Positions 55,046 through 62,628 of a stretch of 64,000 bases of DNA are shown in pieces. The notes below the pieces were generated by a model that made no database searches, was not told where the DNA came from, and was given only the letters and a program-made list of their open reading frames with translations. Source of the stretch: Prevotella sp. UBA6994 (GTDB lineage: Bacteria; Bacteroidota; Bacteroidia; Bacteroidales; Bacteroidaceae); contig DJXW01000034.1 of the NCBI GenBank assembly GCA_002449845.1, forward strand, positions 210,009 to 274,008, read 5' to 3'. Both the position numbers and the translations under genes were made by a program. The first letter of the stretch is position 1. Every line of letters starts with the position of its first letter.

Positions 55046-56137
55046 ATGGAGAATAAAAAAACTTGTCTCTATGACAATCATGTTGCGTTAGGCGCACTTA
55101 TGTCGCCATTTGGTGGGTTTATCATGCCCATTCAATATTCCTCTATCATCGACGAGCATAATGCCGTAAGACAACATTGCGGCGTTTTCGACGTATCACA
55201 CATGGGAGAGGTCTTCGTTACTGGTAATGATGCAGAAAAATTTGTCAACCATATTTTCACCAATGATATTTCTAATGCCCCTGTCGGACAGATATTCTAC
55301 GGAATGATGCTTTATCCGAATGGTGGTACGGTAGATGATTTGTTGGTTTACAAGATGGGTGAGAACAATTTCTTCTTGGTAATCAATGCTGCCAACATTG
55401 ACAAAGACGTGGAATGGATTCTTCAACATGCAAAAGACTATGACGTAAACATCGACCATTGCTCGGAGAGATACGGTCAGTTGGCTGTTCAGGGTCCCGA
55501 AGCAGAGGCTGTCGTCGAGGAAGTATTGGGTGTGGCTTGCAAGGAGCTGGTCTTCTATACGGCAAAGACATTGGTAATTGAGGGCGAGGAAATCATTGTC
55601 AGCAGAACAGGCTATACGGGTGAAGACGGATTTGAAATCTATGGTTCGCACACATTGATTGTCAAGATGTGGAACCAATTGATGGAGAGTGGCAGATGTA
55701 AGCCCTGTGGTCTTGGTTGCCGAGATACATTGCGTTTCGAGGTAGGACTTCCTCTCTATGGCGATGAGTTGAGCCAAGACATTTCTCCCGTGATGGCTGG
55801 TTTGGGAATGTTCTGCAAACTCAACAAAGAAGAGTTTATCGGCAAGGAAGCGCTTGTTGAACAAAAGAGCAATGGTGTTGCCAAGAAATTGGTTGGAATA
55901 GAGCTTCAAGACAAAGCTGTTCCCCGTCATGGTTACGCTGTCATAAAAGATGGATACGTCATTGGTGAGGTAACGACTGGCTACCATTGCATCTCTGTTC
56001 CCAAGAGCGTGTGCATGGCTTTGGTTGATTCACAATTTGCAACGTTGGGCACGGAGGTGGAAATCCAAATCCGCAAGAAGACATTCCCAGGCGTTGTGGT
56101 GAAGAAACGTTTCTATGACAAACATTACAAGAAATAA
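55046..56137 (+). CDS. gcvT: Glycine cleavage system T protein (aminomethyltransferase)
   Basis: A 363-residue enzyme that takes the aminomethyl group from GcvH to tetrahydrofolate, releasing ammonia. SPFGGFIMPIQYSSIIDEH and FDVSHMGEV near the N terminus and GYTGEDGFEI, CGLGCRDTLRFEVGLPLYGDEL in the middle are standard GcvT motifs, including the folate-contacting Asp region. The normal length and order (lplA, gcvT, gcvH, gcvPA, gcvPB, lpd) support a full glycine cleavage operon. Confidence 0.96.
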   Translation: MENKKTCLYDNHVALGALMSPFGGFIMPIQYSSIIDEHNAVRQHCGVFDVSHMGEVFVTGNDAEKFVNHIFTNDISNAPVGQIFYGMMLYPNGGTVDDLLVYKMGENNFFLVINAANIDKDVEWILQHAKDYDVNIDHCSERYGQLAVQGPEAEAVVEEVLGVACKELVFYTAKTLVIEGEEIIVSRTGYTGEDGFEIYGSHTLIVKMWNQLMESGRCKPCGLGCRDTLRFEVGLPLYGDELSQDISPVMAGLGMFCKLNKEEFIGKEALVEQKSNGVAKKLVGIELQDKAVPRHGYAVIKDGYVIGEVTTGYHCISVPKSVCMALVDSQFATLGTEVEIQIRKKTFPGVVVKKRFYDKHYKK

Positions 56138-56178
56138 ATCAAATCAATATTCATATCAACTATTTATCAATAAAGATT

Positions 56179-56559
56179 ATGGCAAAGATAGAAGAAGGAC
56201 TCTATTATTCAGAGTCGCACGAGTATGTAAGGGTTGAAGGCAACTTCGGTTATATTGGAATCACCGACTACGCACAAAACGCATTGGGTAATGTGGTGTA
56301 TGTAGATGTGCCTGAAGTAGATGATGAAGTAACTGCCGGAGAGGAGTTTGGTGCTGTGGAAAGCGTGAAGGCTGCCAGCGACCTGATTTCACCTGTCAGT
56401 GGCACGGTAGTGGAAGTGAACGATGCTCTCGAAGATGAGCCCGAATTGTTGAATCAAGATGCGTTTGCCAACTGGATTATCAAGGTGGAAATGACCGACG
56501 CAACTGAACTTGACAACTTGATGGATGCTGCCGCATATCAAGAACTATGTGAGAAATAA
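56179..56559 (+). CDS. gcvH: Glycine cleavage system H protein
   Basis: A 126-residue lipoyl carrier. GAVESVKAASD contains the lipoylated Lys64. The rest of the beta-sandwich (YVRVEGNFGYIGITDYAQNALGNVVYVDVP) is typical. The gene lies 41 bases after gcvT and 20 before gcvPA. Lipoylation is expected from the upstream lplA product. Confidence 0.97.
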   Translation: MAKIEEGLYYSESHEYVRVEGNFGYIGITDYAQNALGNVVYVDVPEVDDEVTAGEEFGAVESVKAASDLISPVSGTVVEVNDALEDEPELLNQDAFANWIIKVEMTDATELDNLMDAAAYQELCEK

Positions 56560-56579
56560 GCAATTTTTATCTTAGTAAG

Positions 56580-57914
56580 ATGTATAAATACTTTCCGCAT
56601 ACAGCAGAAGATACTGCACAAATGTTGGATAAGATCGGCATTCAGTCGTTAGACGATCTCTATGCCGACGTACCAGAGTGTATCCGTTTCCGTAAGGAAT
56701 ACAATTTGCCCGAGGCTCTCAGTGAGATAGAGGTGCGCCAAATGTTCAATGATTTGGCTCAAGGCGTTACTCCATTGAAGGTGTTTGCTGGTGCCGGCAT
56801 TTATGATCATTATGCCCCTTCCATTGTGAAGAACATCATCGAACGCTCTGAGTTCCTGACGAGTTACACTCCGTATCAAGCTGAAATATCGCAAGGCACC
56901 TTGCATTATATTTTCGAGTACCAGAGCATGATGGCAGAACTGACCAACATGGATATTTCCAACGCTTCTATGTATGATGGCGCAACAGCTACTGCCGAAG
57001 CTGTGCTGATGGCTTATCATGCTGGAAAGAAATGCACGAAGGTGTTGGTCAGTGAAACCGTTGACCCCAAAACCTTGCGGGTAATCAACACCTACGCCAA
57101 GTATCACGGAATAGACATCGAGAAGGTTCGCCAACATGATGGCGTTACTGACCAAGCAGATATGCGTGAGAAACTGGAACGAGGGGGCGTAGCTGGCGTA
57201 GTGTTGCAAATGCCAAACTACTATGGCATTGTGGAAGACTATAGTGGCTTCGCTGATGCTATCCACGCCAAGAAAGCATTGATGATTGTCAATGGTGTGG
57301 CTGCCGACTATTCCATATTGAAAACTCCAGGAGAATGGGGCGCAGACATTGCCGTTGGCGATGGACAGAGCTTAGGTATTCCCATGAGTTTCGGTGGTCC
57401 TGGCATTGGCTATATGTGTTGTTCCGAAAAACTCATACGTAAGATGCCTGGCAGAATCGTAGGAATGACCAAGGACAATAGAGACCAACGGGCATTCGTA
57501 CTGACTCTTCAAGCGCGTGAGCAACATATCCGCAGACAAAAGGCTACGTCAAACATCTGCTCTAACCAAAGTCTGATGGCTCTCTACGTGACGATTTACA
57601 TGGCTGTCATGGGTAAGCAAGGACTGAAGGAGACTGCCGAGCTTTCTTATGCCGGTGCTCACTATCTCTGTCAGAGATTGTTAGAGAACAAGCATTTCAC
57701 GTTGACATACAATCAGCCATTCTTCAATGAGTTCTGTGTTACCTTCGACGGCGACATTGCCCAGCTCCAGCAGATATGTATGGAGAAAGGATTCCTGGCT
57801 GGCGTTCAAGTAGATGCTAACACCTTGATGTTTGCCGTTACCGAACAGCGCACCAAGGCTGAGATAGACGAACTTGTCAACATTATTGCAACCATCACAT
57901 CAACCAAAGATTAA
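56580..57914 (+). CDS. gcvPA: Glycine decarboxylase subunit 1 (P protein alpha)
   Basis: A 444-residue subunit; in this lineage the P protein is split. It begins YKYFPHTAEDTAQMLDKIG and has the AGAGIYDHYAPSIV, SYTPYQAEISQGTLHYIFEYQS and SMYDGATATAEA blocks of GcvPA. With GcvPB it decarboxylates glycine and passes the remaining aminomethyl to GcvH. The stop is six bases before the gcvPB start. Confidence 0.96.
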   Translation: MYKYFPHTAEDTAQMLDKIGIQSLDDLYADVPECIRFRKEYNLPEALSEIEVRQMFNDLAQGVTPLKVFAGAGIYDHYAPSIVKNIIERSEFLTSYTPYQAEISQGTLHYIFEYQSMMAELTNMDISNASMYDGATATAEAVLMAYHAGKKCTKVLVSETVDPKTLRVINTYAKYHGIDIEKVRQHDGVTDQADMREKLERGGVAGVVLQMPNYYGIVEDYSGFADAIHAKKALMIVNGVAADYSILKTPGEWGADIAVGDGQSLGIPMSFGGPGIGYMCCSEKLIRKMPGRIVGMTKDNRDQRAFVLTLQAREQHIRRQKATSNICSNQSLMALYVTIYMAVMGKQGLKETAELSYAGAHYLCQRLLENKHFTLTYNQPFFNEFCVTFDGDIAQLQQICMEKGFLAGVQVDANTLMFAVTEQRTKAEIDELVNIIATITSTKD

Positions 57915-57919
57915 TCATT

Positions 57920-59416
57920 ATGAACAATAGATTATACGGAAATCTCATTTTTGAGTTGTCAAAATCTGGTCGCAAAGGTTACTCTTTGCCCAAGTATGAT
58001 TATGGTTTCCATACAGAAGAGTTGCCTGAAGTGCTTCGTAGAAAGCAGGAGGCTGAACTGCCTGAATGTGATGAGTTAACAGTTGTTAGGCACTATACCA
58101 ATCTGAGTCACAATAATTTTGGTGTGAATGACGGATTCTATCCCTTGGGGAGTTGCACGATGAAATACAATCCCATCATCAATGAGGAGATTGCCAACAT
58201 CGATACATTTGCCAATATCCATCCCATGCAACCTGTTGAGACTTGTCAACCGATGTTGAAGATGTATTCCGACTTGCAACGTGCTTTGGCAGAACTGACG
58301 GGATTGAGTGAGTTTACGCTGAACCCATGTGCTGGAGCGCATGGTGAACTGACAGGATTGATGATTATCTGCGCATACCACCGTAAAAACGGACAACTGG
58401 ACAGGAAGAAGGTGTTGATTCCAGATTCTGCCCACGGCACGAACCCTGCCTCTGCTGCCGTTTGCGGATTGGATGTCGTGGAGGTGAAGAGTCTTCCTGA
58501 CGGAACGGTTGACGTGGAGGATTTGCAATCACTGGTTTCGCAACATGGCTCAGAGATTGCTGCCATGATGATGACCAATCCTAACACGCTGGGAATCTTT
58601 GAGAGAAACATTCCTACGATTGCGAAAATGATTCACGATTGTGGCGGACTGATGTATTATGATGGAGCCAATCTCAATCCGATGCTTGGCGAATGTAGGC
58701 CTGGTGACATGGGATTCGACGTGATGCACATCAACCTGCATAAGACGTTCTCAACTCCTCACGGTGGCGGTGGTCCCGGTAGTGGTCCCGTGGGTGTACG
58801 TGCCGGATTGGAGGAGTTGCTCCCCACCCCACGCATCATATTCCACGAGGAATCAAATTGTTATTCCATAGAGACCGACAACATGGATTACTCGATGGGA
58901 AGTATCGGTAATTTCTTTGGCAACTACGGCGTGATGCTCAAGGCTTACACCTACATCCTTTCATTGGGTAAGACGCAGTTGAAGATGGTTGGACCATTGG
59001 CAACGCTGAACGCCAACTACATCAAGGAAAGTCTGAAGGACGTTTACGAACTTCCTATCGACGGGGTTTGCAAACACGAATTTGTCTTTGATGGATTGAA
59101 AGACAAATCCACGGGCGTTACCACGATGGATATTGCCAAGAGATTATTGGATTACGGCTATCATGCTCCCACCATCTATTTCCCCCTGCTCTTCCATGAG
59201 AGTTTGATGATAGAACCCACCGAGAGCGAAAGCAAGGAGACCATAGATGGCTTCATTGAAGTGATGCGTAAGATTGCTCAGGAAGCGATAGACAATCCCG
59301 AATTGTTGAAGTCGGCTCCTCACACCACTCCTATCGGAAGGGTTGACGATGTGTTGGCTGCCAAGCATCCTATCGTGACTTACCGTCAACTTGTTGCGGA
59401 TCAGAACCAAGCATAA
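57920..59416 (+). CDS. gcvPB: Glycine decarboxylase subunit 2 (P protein beta)
   Basis: A 498-residue PLP-binding subunit. NLHKTFSTPHGGGGPGSGP holds the Schiff-base Lys275. GAHGELTGLMII and DSAHGTNPASAAVCG are also diagnostic. It pairs with GcvPA in the decarboxylase. Followed after 13 bases by a dihydrolipoyl dehydrogenase gene. Confidence 0.96.
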   Translation: MNNRLYGNLIFELSKSGRKGYSLPKYDYGFHTEELPEVLRRKQEAELPECDELTVVRHYTNLSHNNFGVNDGFYPLGSCTMKYNPIINEEIANIDTFANIHPMQPVETCQPMLKMYSDLQRALAELTGLSEFTLNPCAGAHGELTGLMIICAYHRKNGQLDRKKVLIPDSAHGTNPASAAVCGLDVVEVKSLPDGTVDVEDLQSLVSQHGSEIAAMMMTNPNTLGIFERNIPTIAKMIHDCGGLMYYDGANLNPMLGECRPGDMGFDVMHINLHKTFSTPHGGGGPGSGPVGVRAGLEELLPTPRIIFHEESNCYSIETDNMDYSMGSIGNFFGNYGVMLKAYTYILSLGKTQLKMVGPLATLNANYIKESLKDVYELPIDGVCKHEFVFDGLKDKSTGVTTMDIAKRLLDYGYHAPTIYFPLLFHESLMIEPTESESKETIDGFIEVMRKIAQEAIDNPELLKSAPHTTPIGRVDDVLAAKHPIVTYRQLVADQNQA

Positions 59417-59429
59417 TCAGAAGAAGACA

Positions 59430-60728
59430 ATGGCTATTACAACAGATTTAATCATCATAGGCAGCGGCCCTGGAGGTTACAGGGCTGCTGACTATGCTGC
59501 TAAGAAGGGGTTGCAGGTAATCGTGGTGGAAGCTGCTCATGCGGGAGGTACGTGCCTGAATTGTGGATGTATTCCCACCAAGAGTCTTTGCCATGATGCA
59601 GAACTTGCCGACTTGGGCTTGCCCGTGGATTTCGCTGCCATCATGCAACGCAAGCAACAGGTGGTAGAACAATTGCGTAGTGGTGTAGAGACCTTGTTGT
59701 CTCAACCTCACGTTACTCTCGTAAGGGGAAAGGCTGCTTTCAAGAATGCCAATACCATCGTCGTCAACGAAGAGGAATATCAAGCCAAAGACATCATCAT
59801 TGCCACTGGCTCTCACGCCATCATGCCTTCCTCTATCGAGGGAATCCATCAGGCGCACGTGATGACGTCAACCGAATTGCTTGATATTGACCATGTTCCA
59901 CAAAGATTGTGTATCGTTGGTACAGGAGTGATAGGAATGGAATTTGCCTCCGTCTTCAATAGCTTTGGCTCAGAGGTGGTGGTCATCGAGTTCATGAAGG
60001 AATGTCTTCCCAATATGGATGGTGACATTGCCAAACGTCTGCGCAAATGTCTCGAAAAACGCGGCATCAAATTCTATCTGCAATCGGGCGTGAAGAAGAT
60101 TGACGAGAAGCAGGTGGTGTTTGAATGTAAGGGAAAGGAAAACTCAATAGAGACTGACACGGTTCTGATTGCCACCGGACGTGGTGCAAACACGGAAGGA
60201 CTGAACCTCGATGCCGTAGGAATCAATTATTCCAGAAAGGGAATTGAGGTTGACGACAACATGCAGACCAACATTCCTCACGTTTATGCGATAGGCGACG
60301 TGAACGGCAGACAGATGCTTGCTCATGCTGCCACATTCCAGGGCTTCCGCGCCATCAACCATATCCTTGGCAAAACAGACGCAATACGTTTCGACATCAT
60401 GCCTGCTGCCGTGTTTACCACTCCTGAAGCGGCTTGCGTAGGTGTCACGGAGGGTTATTGCAAGGAGAATGGCATTGCCTATACTTGTCATAAGGGATAT
60501 TATCGTGCCAATGGCAAGGCGTTGGCTATCAATGCCACGGAAGGTATGGTGAAATTGCTCACTGATGAAAACAACGTCATCATGGGTTGTCATATCTATG
60601 GTGCTCACGCATCCGACTTGACACAAGAGATTGCGGCACTCATGAATCACGGTACCACCTTAGACCGTCTGCACGACATCATTCACGCTCATCCCACGTT
60701 AGAGGAAATATTACAAGAATTAAACTAA
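59430..60728 (+). CDS. lpd: Dihydrolipoyl dehydrogenase (L protein)
   Basis: A 432-residue FAD flavoprotein from ATG 59430 (MAITTDLIIIGSGPGGYRAADYAAKKG). The redox Cys pair is Cys42/Cys47 in GGTCLNCGCIPTKS. The NAD-binding loop is GTGVIGMEFASVFNSFG and the C-terminal dimerisation His/Glu pair is in HAHPTLEEI. It reoxidises the dihydrolipoyl arm of GcvH and passes electrons to NAD+. The in-frame start at 59391 overlaps gcvPB and is rejected. Confidence 0.96.
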   Translation: MAITTDLIIIGSGPGGYRAADYAAKKGLQVIVVEAAHAGGTCLNCGCIPTKSLCHDAELADLGLPVDFAAIMQRKQQVVEQLRSGVETLLSQPHVTLVRGKAAFKNANTIVVNEEEYQAKDIIIATGSHAIMPSSIEGIHQAHVMTSTELLDIDHVPQRLCIVGTGVIGMEFASVFNSFGSEVVVIEFMKECLPNMDGDIAKRLRKCLEKRGIKFYLQSGVKKIDEKQVVFECKGKENSIETDTVLIATGRGANTEGLNLDAVGINYSRKGIEVDDNMQTNIPHVYAIGDVNGRQMLAHAATFQGFRAINHILGKTDAIRFDIMPAAVFTTPEAACVGVTEGYCKENGIAYTCHKGYYRANGKALAINATEGMVKLLTDENNVIMGCHIYGAHASDLTQEIAALMNHGTTLDRLHDIIHAHPTLEEILQELN

Positions 60729-60738
60729 AAACAAATAT

Positions 60739-61926
60739 ATGGAATCATTCTTTCGCACACACAAATACTTGGTTGAACATACAAACGCAACTGTTCGCAG
60801 AACATTAATGGATGAAATCAATTGGAATGATTCCATGATTGGCATCAAGGGAACGCGGGGAGTGGGAAAAACCACTTTCCTCCTGCAATATGCCAAGGAA
60901 CACTTCAACGTCGAAGACCAGCAATGCCTTTACATCAACATGAACAATTTCTATTTTCAGGGGAAAGGCATTGCTGAGTTCGCGGGCGACTTCGTGAGTC
61001 GTGGCGGAAGAGTGTTGCTCATCGACCAGGTTTTCAAGCAACCCAATTGGAGCAAGGAGTTGCGCAAGTGTCACGACCTCTATCCTCAACTGAGGATTGT
61101 CTTCACGGGTTCCAGTGTGATGCGACTGAAAGAGGAGAATCCCGAACTCAACGGAATCGTGAAAAGTTACAATCTGCGTGGCTTCTCTTTCAGGGAGTTT
61201 CTGAACCTCCAGACGGGCAGTAATTTCCGTGCGTACGACTTGGACGAGATATTGTCTCGACATGAGAAAATCATCAAGGAGATTCTGCCCTGCCTCAGTC
61301 CGCTGAAGTATTTCAAGGATTATCTCCATCATGGTTTCTATCCTTTCTTCTTGGAACAGAGGAACTATGCGGAGAATCTGTTGAAAACGATGAATATGAT
61401 GGTGGAAGTGGATATTCTGCTCATCAGACAGATAGAACTGAAATATATCACTAAAATCAAAAAACTCTTTTACCAGTTGGCAGTGGATGGTCTGCAGGCT
61501 CCTAACGTCAGTCAATTGGCTTTAGACATCCAGACCAGTAGGGCTACGGTGATGAACTACATCAAGTATCTGGCAGACGCGCGTCTGATCAATATGATTT
61601 ACCCCATCGGTGAGGAATTTCCCAAGAAACCCGCCAAGGTGATGTTGCACAATTCCAACTTGATGTATTCCATCTACCCCATCAAGGCAAATTTGCAGGA
61701 TGCGATGGAGACCTTCTTTGTCAACTCTCTGTGGAAAGACCATATCGTCAACGACGCAGGCAAAGACCAGTTCTATATCGTTGACGGAACACGTAAGTTC
61801 AGGATTCACGATGCCAAGAGCGAGCATAAGATCAGGATGAACTCTGACGTGATTTACGCACGATATAATACAGAGGTGGGAAGAGACAATCAGATTCCCC
61901 TTTGGCTGTTTGGCTTTTTGTATTGA
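60739..61926 (+). CDS. AAA ATPase with DUF4143-like C terminus and altered Walker B
   Basis: A 395-residue protein. Walker A is GTRGVGKTT (38-46), the sensor-like FTGSSVMRL is at 122-130, and the middle includes RGFSFREFLNL and PFFLEQRNYAENLLKTMN, all seen in the common Bacteroidota AAA_14/DUF4143 family. The end, NQIPLWLFGFLY, is also typical. The Walker B reads VLLIDQVFK, with Gln97 where this family has Glu, so ATP hydrolysis may be weak or lost. It starts 10 bases after lpd and may be transcribed by readthrough; no link to glycine metabolism is evident. Confidence 0.85.
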   Translation: MESFFRTHKYLVEHTNATVRRTLMDEINWNDSMIGIKGTRGVGKTTFLLQYAKEHFNVEDQQCLYINMNNFYFQGKGIAEFAGDFVSRGGRVLLIDQVFKQPNWSKELRKCHDLYPQLRIVFTGSSVMRLKEENPELNGIVKSYNLRGFSFREFLNLQTGSNFRAYDLDEILSRHEKIIKEILPCLSPLKYFKDYLHHGFYPFFLEQRNYAENLLKTMNMMVEVDILLIRQIELKYITKIKKLFYQLAVDGLQAPNVSQLALDIQTSRATVMNYIKYLADARLINMIYPIGEEFPKKPAKVMLHNSNLMYSIYPIKANLQDAMETFFVNSLWKDHIVNDAGKDQFYIVDGTRKFRIHDAKSEHKIRMNSDVIYARYNTEVGRDNQIPLWLFGFLY

Positions 61927-61933
61927 TTTGTTT

Positions 61934-62376
61934 GTCAAGCACTCTGAAAGAGTGCCCCCATACATGCAGTGGGCGACTCCTTCAGAGTCGTTTTATCCAT
62001 CCATCATCTATCCGTGGGTACTGCGCACCCACGGTTACTGATCGGTGACGCTTTCAGCGTCATTCCTATCCTTCCATCCTTGGTTAATCCGTGGGTACTG
62101 CGCACCCACGGTTACTGATTGGTGACGCTTTCAGCGTCATTCCTATCCATCCAACCTTAGTTGCTCCGTGATCAGACTGCAACGCAGTCTCCGCTCTGTA
62201 ACCGTAGTGTCCGCAGGACCTGCGGATGATAGACAATGGGGAGAGTCAAGCACTCTGAAAGAGTGCTCCATACATGCAGTGGGCGACTCCTTCAGAGTCG
62301 TTTTATCCATCCATCATCTATCCGTGGGTACTGCGCACCCACGGATAATCAAGAAGGGACGACAGAAATTCTGTCG
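61934..62376. repeat. Cluster of short palindromes (REP/BIME-like), with two nested direct repeats
   Basis: Within 702 bases without genes, at least 12 perfect short palindromes lie close together. GCACTC-5-GAGTGC (61939-61955, 62250-62266); CGACTC-5-GAGTCG (61974-61990, 62284-62300); arms CCGTGGGT/ACCCACGG (62012-62034, 62089-62111, 62322-62344); TGACGC-5-GCGTCA (62046-62062, 62123-62139); AGACTGC-3-GCAGTCT (62174-62190); CCGCAGG-1-CCTGCGG (62211-62225); CGACAGA-3-TCTGTCG (62360-62376). A block at 61934-62034 is repeated almost exactly at 62245-62344, and a 77-base unit at 62012 is repeated from 62089. A short-period tandem repeat follows. Confidence 0.85.
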
Positions 62377-62449
62377 CCCCCCATCGGGACTTACAATAAC
62401 AAACGCTATAATATAATGTCAACAGGTTATCATCCCCCAAAATAAAATT

Positions 62450-62492
62450 TTCAATCTTCAATTTTCAATCCTCAATCTTCAATCTTCAATTA
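62450..62492. repeat. Period-7 tandem repeat (TCAATCT-like)
   Basis: Six or so imperfect copies of TTCAATC/TTCAATT in a row directly after the palindrome cluster and before the promoter of the next gene. Simple repeats of this kind are common in Bacteroidales intergenic regions. Confidence 0.75.
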
Positions 62493-62527
62493 TTATTGTC
62501 GAATTTGGCAATAAATTACCTCAAACA

Positions 62528-62559
62528 TTTGTTTATCTTAATAAAAAGCAGTATATTTG
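62528..62559 (+). promoter_or_regulatory. Promoter of the pyruvate oxidoreductase gene
   Basis: TTTG (62528-62531), exactly 20 bases, TATATTTG (62552-62559), then a 69-base leader before ATG 62629. Full consensus, fitting a strongly expressed central-metabolism gene. Confidence 0.85.
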
Positions 62560-62628
62560 CGGTTGAAAATCTAAAACAAATGATTTAAATTTAAACGTTA
62601 TACAAAAACATCATTAAAGTTTAACAAA

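Noticed and set aside
61934..62376. CRISPR-like look of the repeated hairpins
   Set aside because: Units differ in sequence, spacing is irregular, no constant direct repeat with variable spacers and no cas genes nearby.
62168..62445. Two overlapping plus-strand frames of 82 and 69 codons in the palindrome cluster
   Set aside because: They read through the palindromes and a simple repeat; no start signals.
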